Below are positions 11,571 through 25,300 of a stretch of 64,000 bases of DNA, piece after piece. A program made the translations under genes and the position numbers. Below the pieces are notes generated by a model. That model did no database searches, had not been told where the DNA came from, and was given only the letters and a program-made list of their open reading frames with translations. How positions within the stretch are numbered: the first letter of the stretch is position 1; each line of letters begins with the position of its first letter. The stretch comes from Marisa cornuarietis (taxonomy: Eukaryota > Mollusca > Gastropoda > Architaenioglossa > Ampullariidae), in NCBI GenBank assembly GCA_004794655.1, contig SMMW01000585.1, forward strand, positions 8,989,501 to 9,053,500, in the 5' to 3' direction.

Positions 11571-14500
11571 GTTTCAGATGGACAAAATTCTAAAGCCATC
11601 TTCCTTATCATGATTTACAAAAGTATAGCAACATTCATATAAGTATGTGCATGTACAAGTGAAGTATTTAATTTCCTCATTTGCAAAAGAATACAGCTAC
11701 TTATGCTTCTTGATGAACAAAGTATTCACCAGAATAGAATTGAAAATACCTTTGTCTTTGCTTAAATTAAAGCATTCTTATACCAAAAACAAAAAACTGC
11801 CTAGTTTTATCACATTTATGATGAATATGTAATTTGTTTTGATGCACTGAAGGTATATTAAAACACTGTATACATTGTGTATACACCTTCAAACTGCTAT
11901 ATTTGTCTACATTAATTTGTCTAGACTAATGTTTCCTGATACTTATTTACATTAACAGTACTCTGTCACTGGCAAGTAGTCTAAACTTAAACTAGTAATA
12001 GTAATATTTCTCCTTCTTATCCGAATTATACAGAAAAAAATGTGAAACTGACAAAGGAAGAATACGGACAATTTTAAAAGAAAATGTTCCTGTTTTAAGC
12101 ATTATTGCACATATAATACATGTACTAAGATAAATTGTTTGGATACAAGAAAAAACATAGTTGTTTTCTGGTTTTCTGATGTACGCATGATACAGCCACA
12201 CTTTTAAGTAACACACCATGCTGTTGACCATCTGTCTCATGACATTATATCCTTGAAATTAGAATGGAAAAACTGTTTTCATACAAAATGGTAGTATGAA
12301 AGGAAGGCTGCAGTGAACATTTTTTTTTTTTTTTAGGACATAATTATCATTCTTCATTTGTGTCAATTTTATCATCATCATCATTGTTGATTTAGGTGCA
12401 CAGCCCCCCAACCCACTAAATTACAAAAAACCTACACACAGGTCCAACAATCTGCAGTGCCTGCAAGTCTCATGAGATGGGTGAAGACTGTGTAGTGGCT
12501 GATTGAATTCATGTACACATTCATGCATATGTTGCTACCACACTTTGGTCAATTCCAGAGGTTTTATTTGCCTTAAAACTGGGACTAGCTTCCACAAGAC
12601 TGGTATAAGCACACAATTCTTTGTTGTTTTTACCACATCCATACAAATATACAGATAGGCAGATCTTATATTAATGTCCTTGCTTTGTGACCAGAAATAG
12701 CTTGCATGACAGGGATTGGCACATTAATTTTCACCTCGCATTCAAATGATTGTGATGAAGTCCTTTGTTTTGTACCTTGCATTCTGACTCAATTCACTTG
12801 AGCATGTTTTTCAGAAAATGCATGCACAATATTGAGCAAATTATAAAAAGTTTGAGTGCACCCAATCAAATATTTGGTTTCAGGGTTGGAACAAAAATTT
12901 CATGCCAAAAAGTAACGGTCATAGAGATAAAGCTAGATCTGGAACTTTGTAAGCTGCAGAAGCTGAAAGTTCGCTCAAGAAAAAATCTCACCTGCCTATG
13001 GTCAAGGCTGTAGAAAAGTTAGTTTAAAAGCCCACCTCTTGATCATCTTCATCAGTTGCAGTACTCATTTACACAAAGCATCCAATCAAAATGTTAAAAT
13101 CACTTGCTTATGATATGCAATAACTTGCTTAGAAAACATACACCTCATTGTTGCACACCTTACAGACTGTTGATATTGGCATCAAATATCTGCACTAAAA
13201 ACATACGTAAGGACAACTGTGACCATTCTTTTTCCTATCAATCACCATCTTCATTATCATCTGTTTTTCATGTTAGATGTTACTTTTATTTCACAAGCAA
13301 TCTCCACAGCAGACATAAAACTGCCAGTTATAACAGCTTCTCAAAAATAAATTCAATACATACATAGTTGCACCTATGTCCAGTAGCACTTCAATATACG
13401 AGGATCCAGCTCTTTGTCATGGTGAGAAATTGGTGTTTCACACCAAGCCAGCTACTAAGGCTATAGCGTGGCAAAGCAGCCAGCCCTGTAAACAGAGGCC
13501 ACATGCTGAGAAAGAGTATGCCTGAGATGAGATTTGAACCCATGGCAGCCAATCCTCACTATACTGGTGACAGGTGCTAACTGTTGTGCAACCGGACCGC
13601 CTATACCTCTTTGTCAGCTGGATTGATTGGTGGACCTTTGCTGTACCACAGGGATGTTGAATTAACATGCCTTGTATTTCAATCCCAGCATTCTAACCAC
13701 TTGGTTATTTTGAAAGGAAGCTCGTTTTCCTCAAAATATGCAGCAGCAAAATAATGGAAAGCAAAATTTAAAAATGAAAAAAAATGTCATACATGCCGGA
13801 TGACTAGAATCATCAGGTGTATGTAAAATTCTCCCCCAATGCACATATACCGAATGTCTTCCTGTGACAGCTTGCTTGCTAAAGATTAGTCTCCCCTTAC
13901 CATCATTTTTCACATTTCACACAAAATCTATGAAAATCAATTGCAGCACACAGAAAGTATGTTTAGATTCTATGGCACAATGCAATTAAACACCAATAAA
14001 CAGATTCCATACAGATTTTTACATTTACGCTACTGTTTTTATTGCAGTCAAAGGTTTGTACTTTATAGGTCACTTTTTTAAAAATACAAAACCGCATGTA
14101 ATCTCAACAAAAAAGAGCTAATACATTCAAACTTGGTCTATACCACCTACTATGAGGTATCCTTGTATGCCAGATTTCAAGCATTTCATTCAAGTATTAG
14201 CCAAGAAATAGAATAAAGCTAGACACACAAACACATGCACACACACACACACATAAAAGAATATATGTGTATTTATACATCTCACATCTATACACACACC
14301 ATATTTTTATTATCTGTGAACTATATATATATATATTAAAATTGCCAATATCAAGTCTTGCTTATATATAACCACCCCTCTTTATATATATTTATATTAT
14401 TGGAACATAAATACTAGGTGGGTGTTTCCAAATTGGATTGTTAGAATGCATGTATCAGCAGTATGTCTGCACATGAAAAGTGCATGACAATGCTGTTACT

Positions 14501-16382
14501 ATACTGTAGAATGGGGCAGGAGAGAATATTTTAACTGAATGGGGTAAAACTTAAAAGAAGTTTGCTGTTAATAAGCTTTAATATTGTAATCCCCATTTTC
14601 GTTGTTTACAATTTGATGGCAGGGCTGTTAATGCAGGGGAAGTGTTAGGATGAAGTTACCAGTGGCAAAACAGCCACGAGATTTATGTACCATTCTAATG
14701 TAAAAGAAAACATCATTTTTATCACTAAAAGCTTACACAGAGCAAAAGCCACAATATTTTAAATACAGAACTATCTTTACCATACTCAGATGCTTAGGTA
14801 AACTGGATACAGACATGAGCAGTCATAAATTTTCGAAATTCCACAACCATTACAAATGTGCTAACATAAGGCTTGGTGTGTTGTATAAATATTTAGATAA
14901 CTAAATTTGTAAATAAAACTTATCACAACGTAAAAGCAACATGACTGACAGATTTATAGCAAATAGTCTGGAATGTAATTTTATTAAAACAGGAAATGGA
15001 AAAACCTTTTCCTTACAATGAATCTGTTAAATCAACACCCACAGATTTAATCACAATTATCCCATTCCATATGCTAATCTCAGGGAAAAAAATCAATAAC
15101 TCAAGATGCATTTTCACATTTTGGAGATGTAAAATAGTCTATTTGATGAGGAGAAACTTGAATTCTTTGGTTCATTAGAAATGCTTAGTGTTATGGTTGC
15201 AAGATGGCTGATTATGCAGTTAGTGTGTCAATGGGCATGCCTACACATAAGACAGAGAAAGAAAGAGAGCTGTGGAAGACTTTAGATCTCTCAAAGAATG
15301 GTTGATTTCAGCCTTTTTAATTTTTAAATTTTCTGCTCTTTCAAAATTCTTAAAACTGTTCACTGATCAGCTTTGACCCATCACATTATGAATGACATTA
15401 GCATATAAACAAAAATTGATTCTTTGCTTCAAAATTAAAACTTAAAAAAAACCAGCAATATAAATATAAATGAATAATCAAGCAGATAACAATACTTATA
15501 ATATTTATAATTAATAATGGATACAATTGCAGATAATAACCAAGAATGAAATAACGCTCTGCAAGCAAGCAGGCAGTTCTTACTATAATCACTCTAACCA
15601 TCCAGTACACACTACTATCGTGTTAAAGGGCAGTAAATGAACTTGCACTTCAATTATAGGTAGAACCAGTGGGATAAAAATGGCACTGTCAATAGGTTTT
15701 TATTTTGCACAGTCTGTAGCTTGGCACATATAAAGAAGACTGTTGTCTTCTTAAAATACGCTAAATATCATCCATATTGTTTATCAATGTCTACATGTGC
15801 ACCCATCCAAATATACAAACCTATCTATAAAAAAAAATAAACAAAAACAAAAAAACCCAGATAAAAGAACTGAACTAAAAAAAAACAACCCTGGCAATAT
15901 GTTTATGGTTCTTAATGAGCGAAAAGATACATACAGAATGGAATAAAATAGTTTACAAAATATTTGAAATCATCAACCCCACTTTAAAAATACTTTAATT
16001 CTTTGTGAAAATAATGCTTTTTGCAGATGTCATATTTCAATATGAGTTCCTTTATACTATTAATTCCTTTATAATAATTCATCAATGCTATTCTAGTTCT
16101 CATTTTAGAAGACCTCTAGAACAAAATAAGTAAAGAAATAAGCTGTGTGAGGCCTGGTGACCTGAATGGCCACTTAACTGTGCTTCTTTGTCCTTGTTCT
16201 TGTTGGGAAACTGCTCACTGAGGTAGTTTCACACAACCAGTTCACAATGCAGAAAAGTTTCAATATGAATTTACTCCACGGTGCATGACTTGATTCAGCT
16301 GTATGGTACATCTGTCTGCTCTTTCAATCTCGCTGGCAAAATCTCACCTTCAATCACATAGTCACAGAGGGGACAGCATGTG
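11571..16382. other. Intergenic region and VPS50 3' flank
   Basis: This AT-rich stretch lies between the convergent receptor and VPS50 genes. It holds the SINE at 13.4 kb, CA and AT microsatellites near 14.2-14.4 kb and a TCATCATCATCATTG run near 12372 that may be another worn retroelement tail. The part next to 16382 must contain the VPS50 3' UTR; AATAAA on the minus strand near 15700 is one candidate polyadenylation signal. No protein-coding exon was recognised. Confidence 0.5.
13436..13610 (-). repeat. tRNA-derived SINE
   Basis: Read on the minus strand, this begins with a tRNA-like head containing a worn A box and a B-box-like GGTTCAAATC. The body includes CTGTTTACAGGGCTGGC and the end reads CTTAGTAGCTGGCTTGG. 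The same order of blocks occurs at 22574-22746 and 22962-23105. It is a pol III-type retroposon, not a functional tRNA gene: the head is diverged and a long non-tRNA body follows. Confidence 0.7.
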
Positions 16383-19300
16383 CTATCTCTTTGCCTTGTC
16401 ACCGTCTTCAATCAATGCAATGAGCCTCTGCCGTGATTTGCGACTCAAATGATCAACAGAACCAATCAATGCCAGGAGCTGTCTGTTTGAGTATTCCTGT
16501 AATTGAATCAAACTGAATGATTAGTCTGAAAACATTTCGTTTTGTTTTAATTAGAAACACTGAGAGGTTGAAGGACAGAAGCAACTCTGTCTTCCTCTCT
16601 TAGCTGTAGGCATGCAATGATTGTATACAGTGAAACACTCACTAGCTGTAGGCATGGAATGAGTGTATATAGTGAAACACTCACTAGCTGTAAGAATGGA
16701 ATGACTATATAGTGCAACACTCACTAGCTGTAAGCATGGATACAGTGAAACAAACACTCACTAGCAGGAACATTCCCATGCACACATGCAGCCACCCACC
16801 CACACCTATATGCATATGCAGATCAATGCTTTAGACATGAAGTATGTGTTGTCAGACCTTATGCTCCAGGACCCATGCTTCCAGCTGACTTTCAGGCAAG
16901 TAGTAGGCTTTAATGTAAGCTTCCACTAGTTCTCTCTCTGGTATAGGCCTTCAGATATAGTCAACATTTATTAAAGTCATTGCAAGCTTCTTGTAAATAT
17001 CTAACAACTCTGCGACTTAAAAACCAAAACAATAATTCCACATGAACTGAAGACATCATGACATCATGGTTTAGAAATTTTCCAATACACTGAACATGTG
17101 TCTATTTTTACAGTTGCCACTCTGCTCTTATGATGTTTGTAAAAGGTGTAATTACAAGAATATTAAACAATTCTGATACAACACTTAGCTGAAAGGTTAA
17201 TGTCTTCTTGTTTCAAGCAAAAGGCATCAGGAAGAATCATATGCTGCCTTGTATGGTTTTGCATGATGTGCACAGAAGACCAACTACCATCTACATTCAA
17301 CTTCTAAAGAGGTAATTGATTTTGTCACTATGGCAACCACAAAATAAAATGAAAAAACTTACTTGAGAACGACAATCTGGTCAAGTTTAGTGATAAATTG
17401 TTGAAAATCTAGCTGCATTAAAGCTCGGCCTTCGTTGCTGCACTTTTTGGCATTTGCGTACCTACACAGGGAGGTTGGAGAGGGAAACAAACAGAAATGA
17501 TTGATCAGTTATTTCTGGTGAGGACCAATATTCCCTCTAAGATCTATGTGTACACATACGGAATTCTATTGTAAACATCAGCACATTAAGGATGTTCCAT
17601 GATTATTCAAGCATGCACACATCCCTTATATGTAATAGCCAATGTTTCACATGTGAGATGAAACATTAGCATGGACAACAGATACAAAAATAGAAATGCA
17701 AAGAAACTTTGAAGTTCAATTAAATAAATTCAGTATACATGATAAAGACTAGTATGCTTCAATGATACACTATCTTGTGACAATGTATTTGCAAGCTGCA
17801 TAGAACAAAAATAAGAGAGCTACTACCACAGTATAATTCTCACCCCTCCACAATGGTTCGATTGGCAAGACGAAGACAGTGTTCCCACATTATATCCAAT
17901 GCTTGACAGGGCAATGGAACTCGACGATCCACTTCCCGAAGTTTGACACACAGCTCTGTGAGACTCTATGAAATAGCATAAAACTGTCACAGCTTGCTGT
18001 TACAGCAACTGAACATTATGCTATCACATTGTTGTTATCACTGAGATTATTCTTACACTAAATAATGCAAATAGCATTATCAAGCATTTAAGAAAAAGTA
18101 TACTCATGATGACAGTGGTAAATAAGGGGGATCAACGCTGTAACAAAAGTGAACACAGTGATGCACAATGAACAATGGCAATCACTACTACAGGATTTAC
18201 CTTAAGAAGAGTATCCACATAAGAGTTGTGTTGTGACATGATTTCTCTGATATCCCAGCGCACGTTGTTCATTTGCTGTAGCACATGGTCGTAACTTATG
18301 GCCCGTGCTGCCACCGGCCGATACACTGGCTTTCGCAGCTCGGTGGCCATCCTGACTGTCTGAATTATAACAATTATGTTGATTACAAAAACGCATAAAG
18401 ATGAGCAAATGTATACACACTCACTACCTAACAATAGGCATTAAGACAGATATTGCTTTTTTCTTACTCATGATTTACATGAGGTTTTCTTTAACCAGCC
18501 TGAGATCATCTTTTAATATTTAATATTTTATTGCTAGGCAGAAGCAGTGACCACATTTTGCATTAAAATCAACGTACCTGTGAATAAAATGTTTGTAGGA
18601 AGGCTTTTTTGTTTGAAGGGATAAGAGATTCCAGATGGCTTTCCAGCATTTCAAGCTGTTCAGCCAAAAATACTCTGAAAATAGGTCACAGGTCTCATAG
18701 AAATGAGGCCAGAAAATGGCCAACCGGCAAAACAGACATGGTGACTAACTTATGACACCTAATTTCTTGCTCTCGTGCATATCCGCTCACACCACAAACC
18801 ACATGGAACACAAGAGAGTATAACAAAGCCATAACACACAGGAGAGAGCATAGCAAAGTCATAATATACAGAAGAGAGAGCATAACAAAGCCTTCATATA
18901 CAGGAGAGAGAGCATAACAAAACCTTCACATACAGGAGAAAGCATAACAACACTTGACATACAGTGATTCCACAGCAACTGTGCGTTCTGCCAGGCCAAA
19001 CAGATGAGCAGGGGAATTCAAATCCACTACTGACAACATGATGGCAGCTGGAACTCGGACCTGAAATATCAACACTTTTTGTTTCTGCCAGGAACTTAAT
19101 CTTAAAAAAAAGCTTACTTTATTATTTGTAAGATAGCTTATCTGGTTTTTATCCAGTTTAGGCATTCTTGCTATTTTTACAAAACCTTTGACAGCATCCC
19201 CTATAAGTGCAGTTTAATCAGTAACAGGTTAATCCTTTCCTTACAGATCCTTTAAGCAATGAGATGAATGAAAGTGTGAAGATTTCACCATAAAGATACA

Positions 19301-22300
19301 GATATGAGTCCTGAAGATTACATACTCTCATTATGTCGCCTTCTACAGATAGCCCTGTTGTTCCAGGATCAGTAATGAGATTATCATGTATTCGTTTCAG
19401 TGTGATTGAAAGTCGGTTGTTGACAGTGCGGTCTTCTGCAAGAATCTAGAAAAAAAAGACAAAAGGATTTTACCTATTGAAAAAGCTGGGGACTCTTTAT
19501 TATCTTAACAATAATGATCATAACAACCACTAACAATATGACCATTATAATCATAATAAATGAATTTATAGAATGCATTTACCTGCACGGAGGTCAGCTC
19601 CATTGTTGTACATGAAAGACTATGAACAAACCAACAATTAAACATGTTTAAAAAAAAAACACACAAAAAACACACAAGCACTAACAAATGGATGATGCAT
19701 CTTAAATGACAGTGCAAAACTGAGCAGGTCATATATCCTGGGGCAGTAGTTATGTAGCAAGAGTAAGTCTTTGCCCTGAAGCAACATGTGGAACTCAAGG
19801 ACAAGCGTTTACAAAATGATAAAGCAGTGTCCTGACCCCGCAGATGCTGTTTTACCCATGGAACCATAGTTATAAAGTGGTGGTAAATGTGCCTTTGGGT
19901 AAAATAAGACGTGTCCGTTGGGTCTGGACATCATTTTGAACTTCGAAACAAGATGTTTTTTCTTGAGTTCCTTTTTTGCCCTGGGACAATGACTTAATTC
20001 TTGCTTCAAAACTATGACACCTGAAGGCAATATGCAATTTAACTCACCCCATCAGTAGCAAAGAAGGAAAACACCTGAAAGGAAAAATAAAAAAGTGGTC
20101 TGATACGCAGGTCAGTTAAATGGTGTTCTAGTAATATTACTGCTTAGTCCTCTTCATAACTAGGTGGTACATAAGGAAACCACTAAAGATATTTTTTTCT
20201 GTCAGGAGCATGTTTAGTTCTGTTGTTCCAGGACAGCTTCTGTTTCTTTTTTTTTTTATTTCTCCCTCTACTGACCTTTGCCATGTTTCTTTGGGCTGAC
20301 CACATTTTCTCATGCCATCAGCTGTCCAGGGAAGGGCTATTTTGGGTGGTGCTTCTGGTTTTATTCTGCACAACTGACCTAGCCATCTCTGTCTTTTTCT
20401 CTGGATTATGGTTGTCATATTTGTGCTGTTATTATGTTTGGCCAGCAAAAAAATTTTCCTCAGACATTTGGTTTGGAAGGTCTCTAGTTTTCAATCTAGT
20501 AATATTACCTGACAATAATAGTCTACATATTTATACAGTTTGTGAAAACAAAGGTGTACCAGAGCATCAAATGCCATAACATTTCAGATGATTTTATGAC
20601 ACAGTCACATATAATACTTTTTTGTGTAATATTTAAAATTCAAATTCTTTAGGTTTTCCTTAAAGTGAAACTGTAAGAAACTCACTGTGTACAAGTAGTA
20701 CTCAAAGAGCTGTGACATGCAGCTGATAACATCAAAGGCAATGGGGTGTAAGACTGATATCATCTGAAGATATTTTCCTGCAAATGGTCACATTATTATT
20801 GTTAGTGACAATTGTTCTGCAACTGACACAATTATAAATGTCAAAACACAGGCCGCATCCAGCGGCTGACACAGCACCATGTGGCTGTGGGATTGTGGAG
20901 TGTGAATGTGCAGCTGTGACTGGCTGTCCAGCAACACTTGGAGTGAATAAATAAACACTGTCATTAGAAAACATCTCTAATTCTTTAGATTAAAATGAAT
21001 GCATAAATAGCAAGACCTGTCTGGATCCAAGTCAAGCAGAGAGAAGAGTTATTCAGACCATTTTCAGAGAACAGCTGCAGGTGTTGTAGTTGTAACTATA
21101 AGGCAAAGATATCATCCAAAAATGGAAACCTTTTAAGTCTCCTTCTAAAAGCCACTCCTGTGCTGTTTGTCAGACACTTGTACTTCACATAAATACATTT
21201 AAATATCTGCCCATTGGTGCAATATCACAGTATTACATGTTAAAGATACTTCTTTGTGAATTTTGCATTTAGACATTCCTGACCTTTATGGACTATCAAC
21301 TTACCCACAACACGCAGTACATTGAGTGTGGTATTGGTAATTATAGGTCCCTGTCGATGTTGCTTACTTCGTGAAGATGACCTTTGTCGGCTTGATCCTC
21401 TGAAACAGGAATGATCATGTTTTTATCTCTGCTCTGCTTTTAAAGAATAAAAAAAAAACTTGGCAATCTTTGCATATGCACAAATTTCTACAGGTAAATG
21501 TGTCTTCTCAAACAATTAACATTTAAAATCTGAATTTAGAATACAGAAGATACCCTAAAGATATAAAAAAAAACCCAAAGAACTGGGGTTAAAAATTTAC
21601 ATTGCTTATGAACAATCTGAAAAACAAAAATGCCATGAATTTTAACAATTAGTTAAATGTAAAGAGTTAAAATCCCTCACTTATATGAATGTGTTTCTCC
21701 TGTGAGTTCATCGATATAGTCCTTCTTCAGTTCATCTGGAATGTCAGAATCACTGTCTGAATCCTTGTACTCTTTCTCCACATCCTAACAAGGAAGGCCA
21801 CAGATTCATTTGGTTAGAAAGAAAGACTTCAGTGACAAGCACATAGTCTCTATCATCATGGTTTAAAAGAATAGATTCTTGCATCGTGAAGGTTAGAAAT
21901 TTGTAATAAACGGGGCTTGGGGTGGAGGACATAACTATAAGTACAGCATTAATCAGTGTATGCAATAAGAATTTTTCTGCCTTGGAGGGTAAAAAGTGTC
22001 CCAACACTCAAGCACAAAAATGTGGTATTATTAGGAGCAATTTTAGTTTCCTACAAATTGATCTGGAGTTTCTAAACTCTACAGGTTAATTTAAACTGCG
22101 GTACACTCTTGAAGGCTGAGGTAAAATTTTCTGAGGGAATTTTCCATTACCCCTGTCCCTGAGAAGACATCTTCATTTTCCTCATCTTCTTGTTGACAGT
22201 CAAAAGGATTGCTGTCTCTGGCAAGACAGTTGAACAGGACTTCCTCCTCCTCCTCCTTGCTTGCTGGCTGTGGAGACAGTCTGGTGCTTGAATCTGGGAT

Positions 22301-25300
22301 AGTCTTTGTTATAACTGAGTGCTGATTTTTGGCTTTAATGTTCTGCATGAACCGATACTCCTGAAAAGTTTTTACAATAGGCAGTAAGTCTTTCTTCCAT
22401 TACCTTATATTTTGATGATATTTCTGCAAAGATTGATATGATATGCGAGTTAAGGAATATTTTTAAAAGTTGTCTTGCCACTGAAATTAACAATAACTGT
22501 ATGTGGTGTGACAAGGGAATTTTAAAGAATGTATTTAGCTTTTAGGGAAGTGGATGGGGGTGGGGGCATTTTATGATGTTTTATGCCAAGCCAGTTGTTA
22601 AGATTATATCACAGCAAGGTGGCCAGCCCTGTAAACAGATGTTACATCCAGAGAAGGAACAACATGCCTGAGACAAGATCTGAACCCAGGGCAGCCAATC
22701 TACACTGTATTTGTAACAGGCGTTAACCGTTGCGCCACTGAGCTGCCTTGTAGGGAAGGAGATGCCCAAGTGATTAGACACTAGTGCCCGAGGCCAGAGG
22801 CACAGCTGAGCCAGCTTTTGGATGGACACTGTAAAAAAATGGGTGGGGAAAGAAACTAGCAAGGGAAAGATGGCCACCCCTCACAAGATGGCACCAAGCG
22901 GTTTCTGACACAGCACTACCAATCACTGAAAAGTTATTGAGGGATGGGTGGGGAAGGATCGATGTTTCATGCTGAGTCAGCATCTGAGGCTATGTCACAC
23001 CAAAGCAGTTGGTCCTGTAAACTGGTGCCATATGCAGAGAGAGAACAGCATGCCCAAGAAAAGATCTGAACCCAATCATCACTGTATTGGTAACAGGTGC
23101 TAATCTGACTGCACTTAAAAGTTATGGGACTACCTACAGCATTTGATTAAGCTTGTAGGACAGAGGACACCAGAATACTATAGAATGAAAGGTTATGGAA
23201 CTACCTTTGTTAACAGTCTAAATAGCCTGTAGGCCAGGGGACATCAGATTATGCAAATGTCCACACACTCAGTCAAATATACAGCTTCTTTTATATATAT
23301 TGCAGTTGTCTGCTTTTTTAACTATAATGCCATACCATAAGCTGTAGAATATTGAAATTTGACTTGACAGGACACAGCTCCCAAGCCTCATTCTCCAAAA
23401 ACATTTTCAGTTCTTCAAGGCGAGCCCTGCACAAACCAGATCCTATCAATTTTTTTTCTCACAAACAAGACCCTCATATCTCAAGTTCTCTTTCTTCACA
23501 AATCACAACCTCGTATCTCAATTTCTCTTTCCTCACAAACAAGAACCTCATCTAAAATTCTTTTTCCTCACACTAAAACAAATCTCTCAGTTTCGTCTTC
23601 CTCGCTTAGTTTTAGGTCCATGTGCATGCACACATTTCAATATGCCATGATTACAAAACACAATATAATTACTATTTTCCTGAAGGAAATAGTGTTATTA
23701 ATAGGTTTTCAAAGGCTTAGTGTGCAATAAAATTTTGTTTCCAAGGTTTATTCAGCAGAACAACCCCCTTCTGAAAAGGTTCTGGTTATCTACTCAAAAA
23801 TGAATCTTGACAATTAAAACAAGAGTTCCAAATATTTTTCTACACCTTGTTTCCCAGCCAGAGCTCTCCTTATAGATTTTATGCTGTAAATCATTCATTA
23901 ATTCTTTCCATAACTTGCGCCTGCATAAGTTCCCCACTCTTTCACGTTAGTCACCCAGATTTTCTTGTGTTACTCTTCTGCTAGTCCAAAAGAGGGTCCA
24001 TTCAGTATTTTTAACTGCAGCTGACTTTTAAAACAGAATGGTTTAGCTGATTACCTGTGGTGGTTCTTGAAGTAGTTCAGACTCTGCTGTTTGAGAGAAT
24101 CTTGCAGACCTTCTGACTTGCTACCACAAAATTCTTCACCAATTTTAATCATCCTGTAGTAGTGAGAGAGAATAAGAGGACAAGGAAATGTGGTTTAGGT
24201 AACAGGCCTCTCATCTAGCTGTATAAAGTACAAGCAGCAGATCACAAAGCATGTCAAAACAGCTCTGTACACAAAAATAGTCATGTTTTTAACTTAGAAG
24301 TGATGAGATGAGACAATCACATGCTGAGAGCAAAATAATAAGGTGAAAATGAGAAAAGGTGAATTAAATCTTCATTTCAGAGATCATTTTCCTAATACAC
24401 ACAAGTTGTTTAACTTCTGCTTAATTTGAGAAGCACTCCATCACGGATGACCTCAAAACATTTCAACATATTAAATATAGAAAACAAACATGACTAAATT
24501 ATATAAGATGCGAACATGATATACATTAGAGAAAAAAAGTTCATCTGATTTTAAGAGTCACCTGTTTATAAGGTCAAGGACATGGATGAACTGTTCGAGC
24601 TTGAAGTGAGCAAGATCAACTGCAAGGACATATGTCTTCACCTTTTGCTGCACATCTTGCCATATTCTTCCACGGCCATATTCCAGCTTTTGCATCACAT
24701 ATCGACGATTGAATGTTGCCTCCACTGCTGCCCCAGCATCTTTGGTCAATGCAAAAAATACCAGCTCTGCATCATGCATTCGAGTGATTGTATTTTTTCT
24801 CTCTGTATATTTCATTTTTGTAAAAAAATTCAACTTCTTAAGCCTACAAATGCTGAAACTTTCAGCAAAATGATTGCTTCAGCAGAAGTGCATAGAAATC
24901 TTTACCTTATATATATTTTTTTACTTTTTAAATGGTGACCATCAAACTGAAAATAATTATATCTAGTTCAGTAATTTTAACACTTAAACGGCGTTTACCT
25001 ATACTCACCAAACAAAAAAGCACACGGATCATGCATCTATATTTTCTATAGATTTTGGTGAAAAAGCAAGCATCACATCCCTATACAGTATTGAATTCCC
25101 TGCTGTGATTAACCGCTCCCCCCCAGCTGCTTCTGTGATAGACCCTCCTACCTTTTACTGAGATAAACTATCTTTCCTCTTGCTCTGATAAACCCCTATC
25201 TTTTGCTCTGATTAATCTCCTATCTCTTGCTCTGATAACACCACCTCACTCCTACCCTCACCTGTTGTAGTGATCCCCCCTTTACCTTCTGTTGCTGACA

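Noticed and set aside
13436..13610. Possible tRNA gene on the minus strand
   Set aside because: A- and B-box-like sequences are diverged and are followed by a shared non-tRNA body, so it is a SINE.
16601..16764. Possible CRISPR-like array of spaced repeats
   Set aside because: Direct tandem minisatellite without unique spacers, in an intron of an animal gene.
19505..19867. 120-codon minus-strand open frame
   Set aside because: It spans intron and the 110-bp repeat; the VPS50 reading passes over it without using it.
24582..24938. Plus-strand open frame of 118 codons
   Set aside because: It is the antisense shadow of VPS50 exon 12, whose minus-strand reading matches syndetin.
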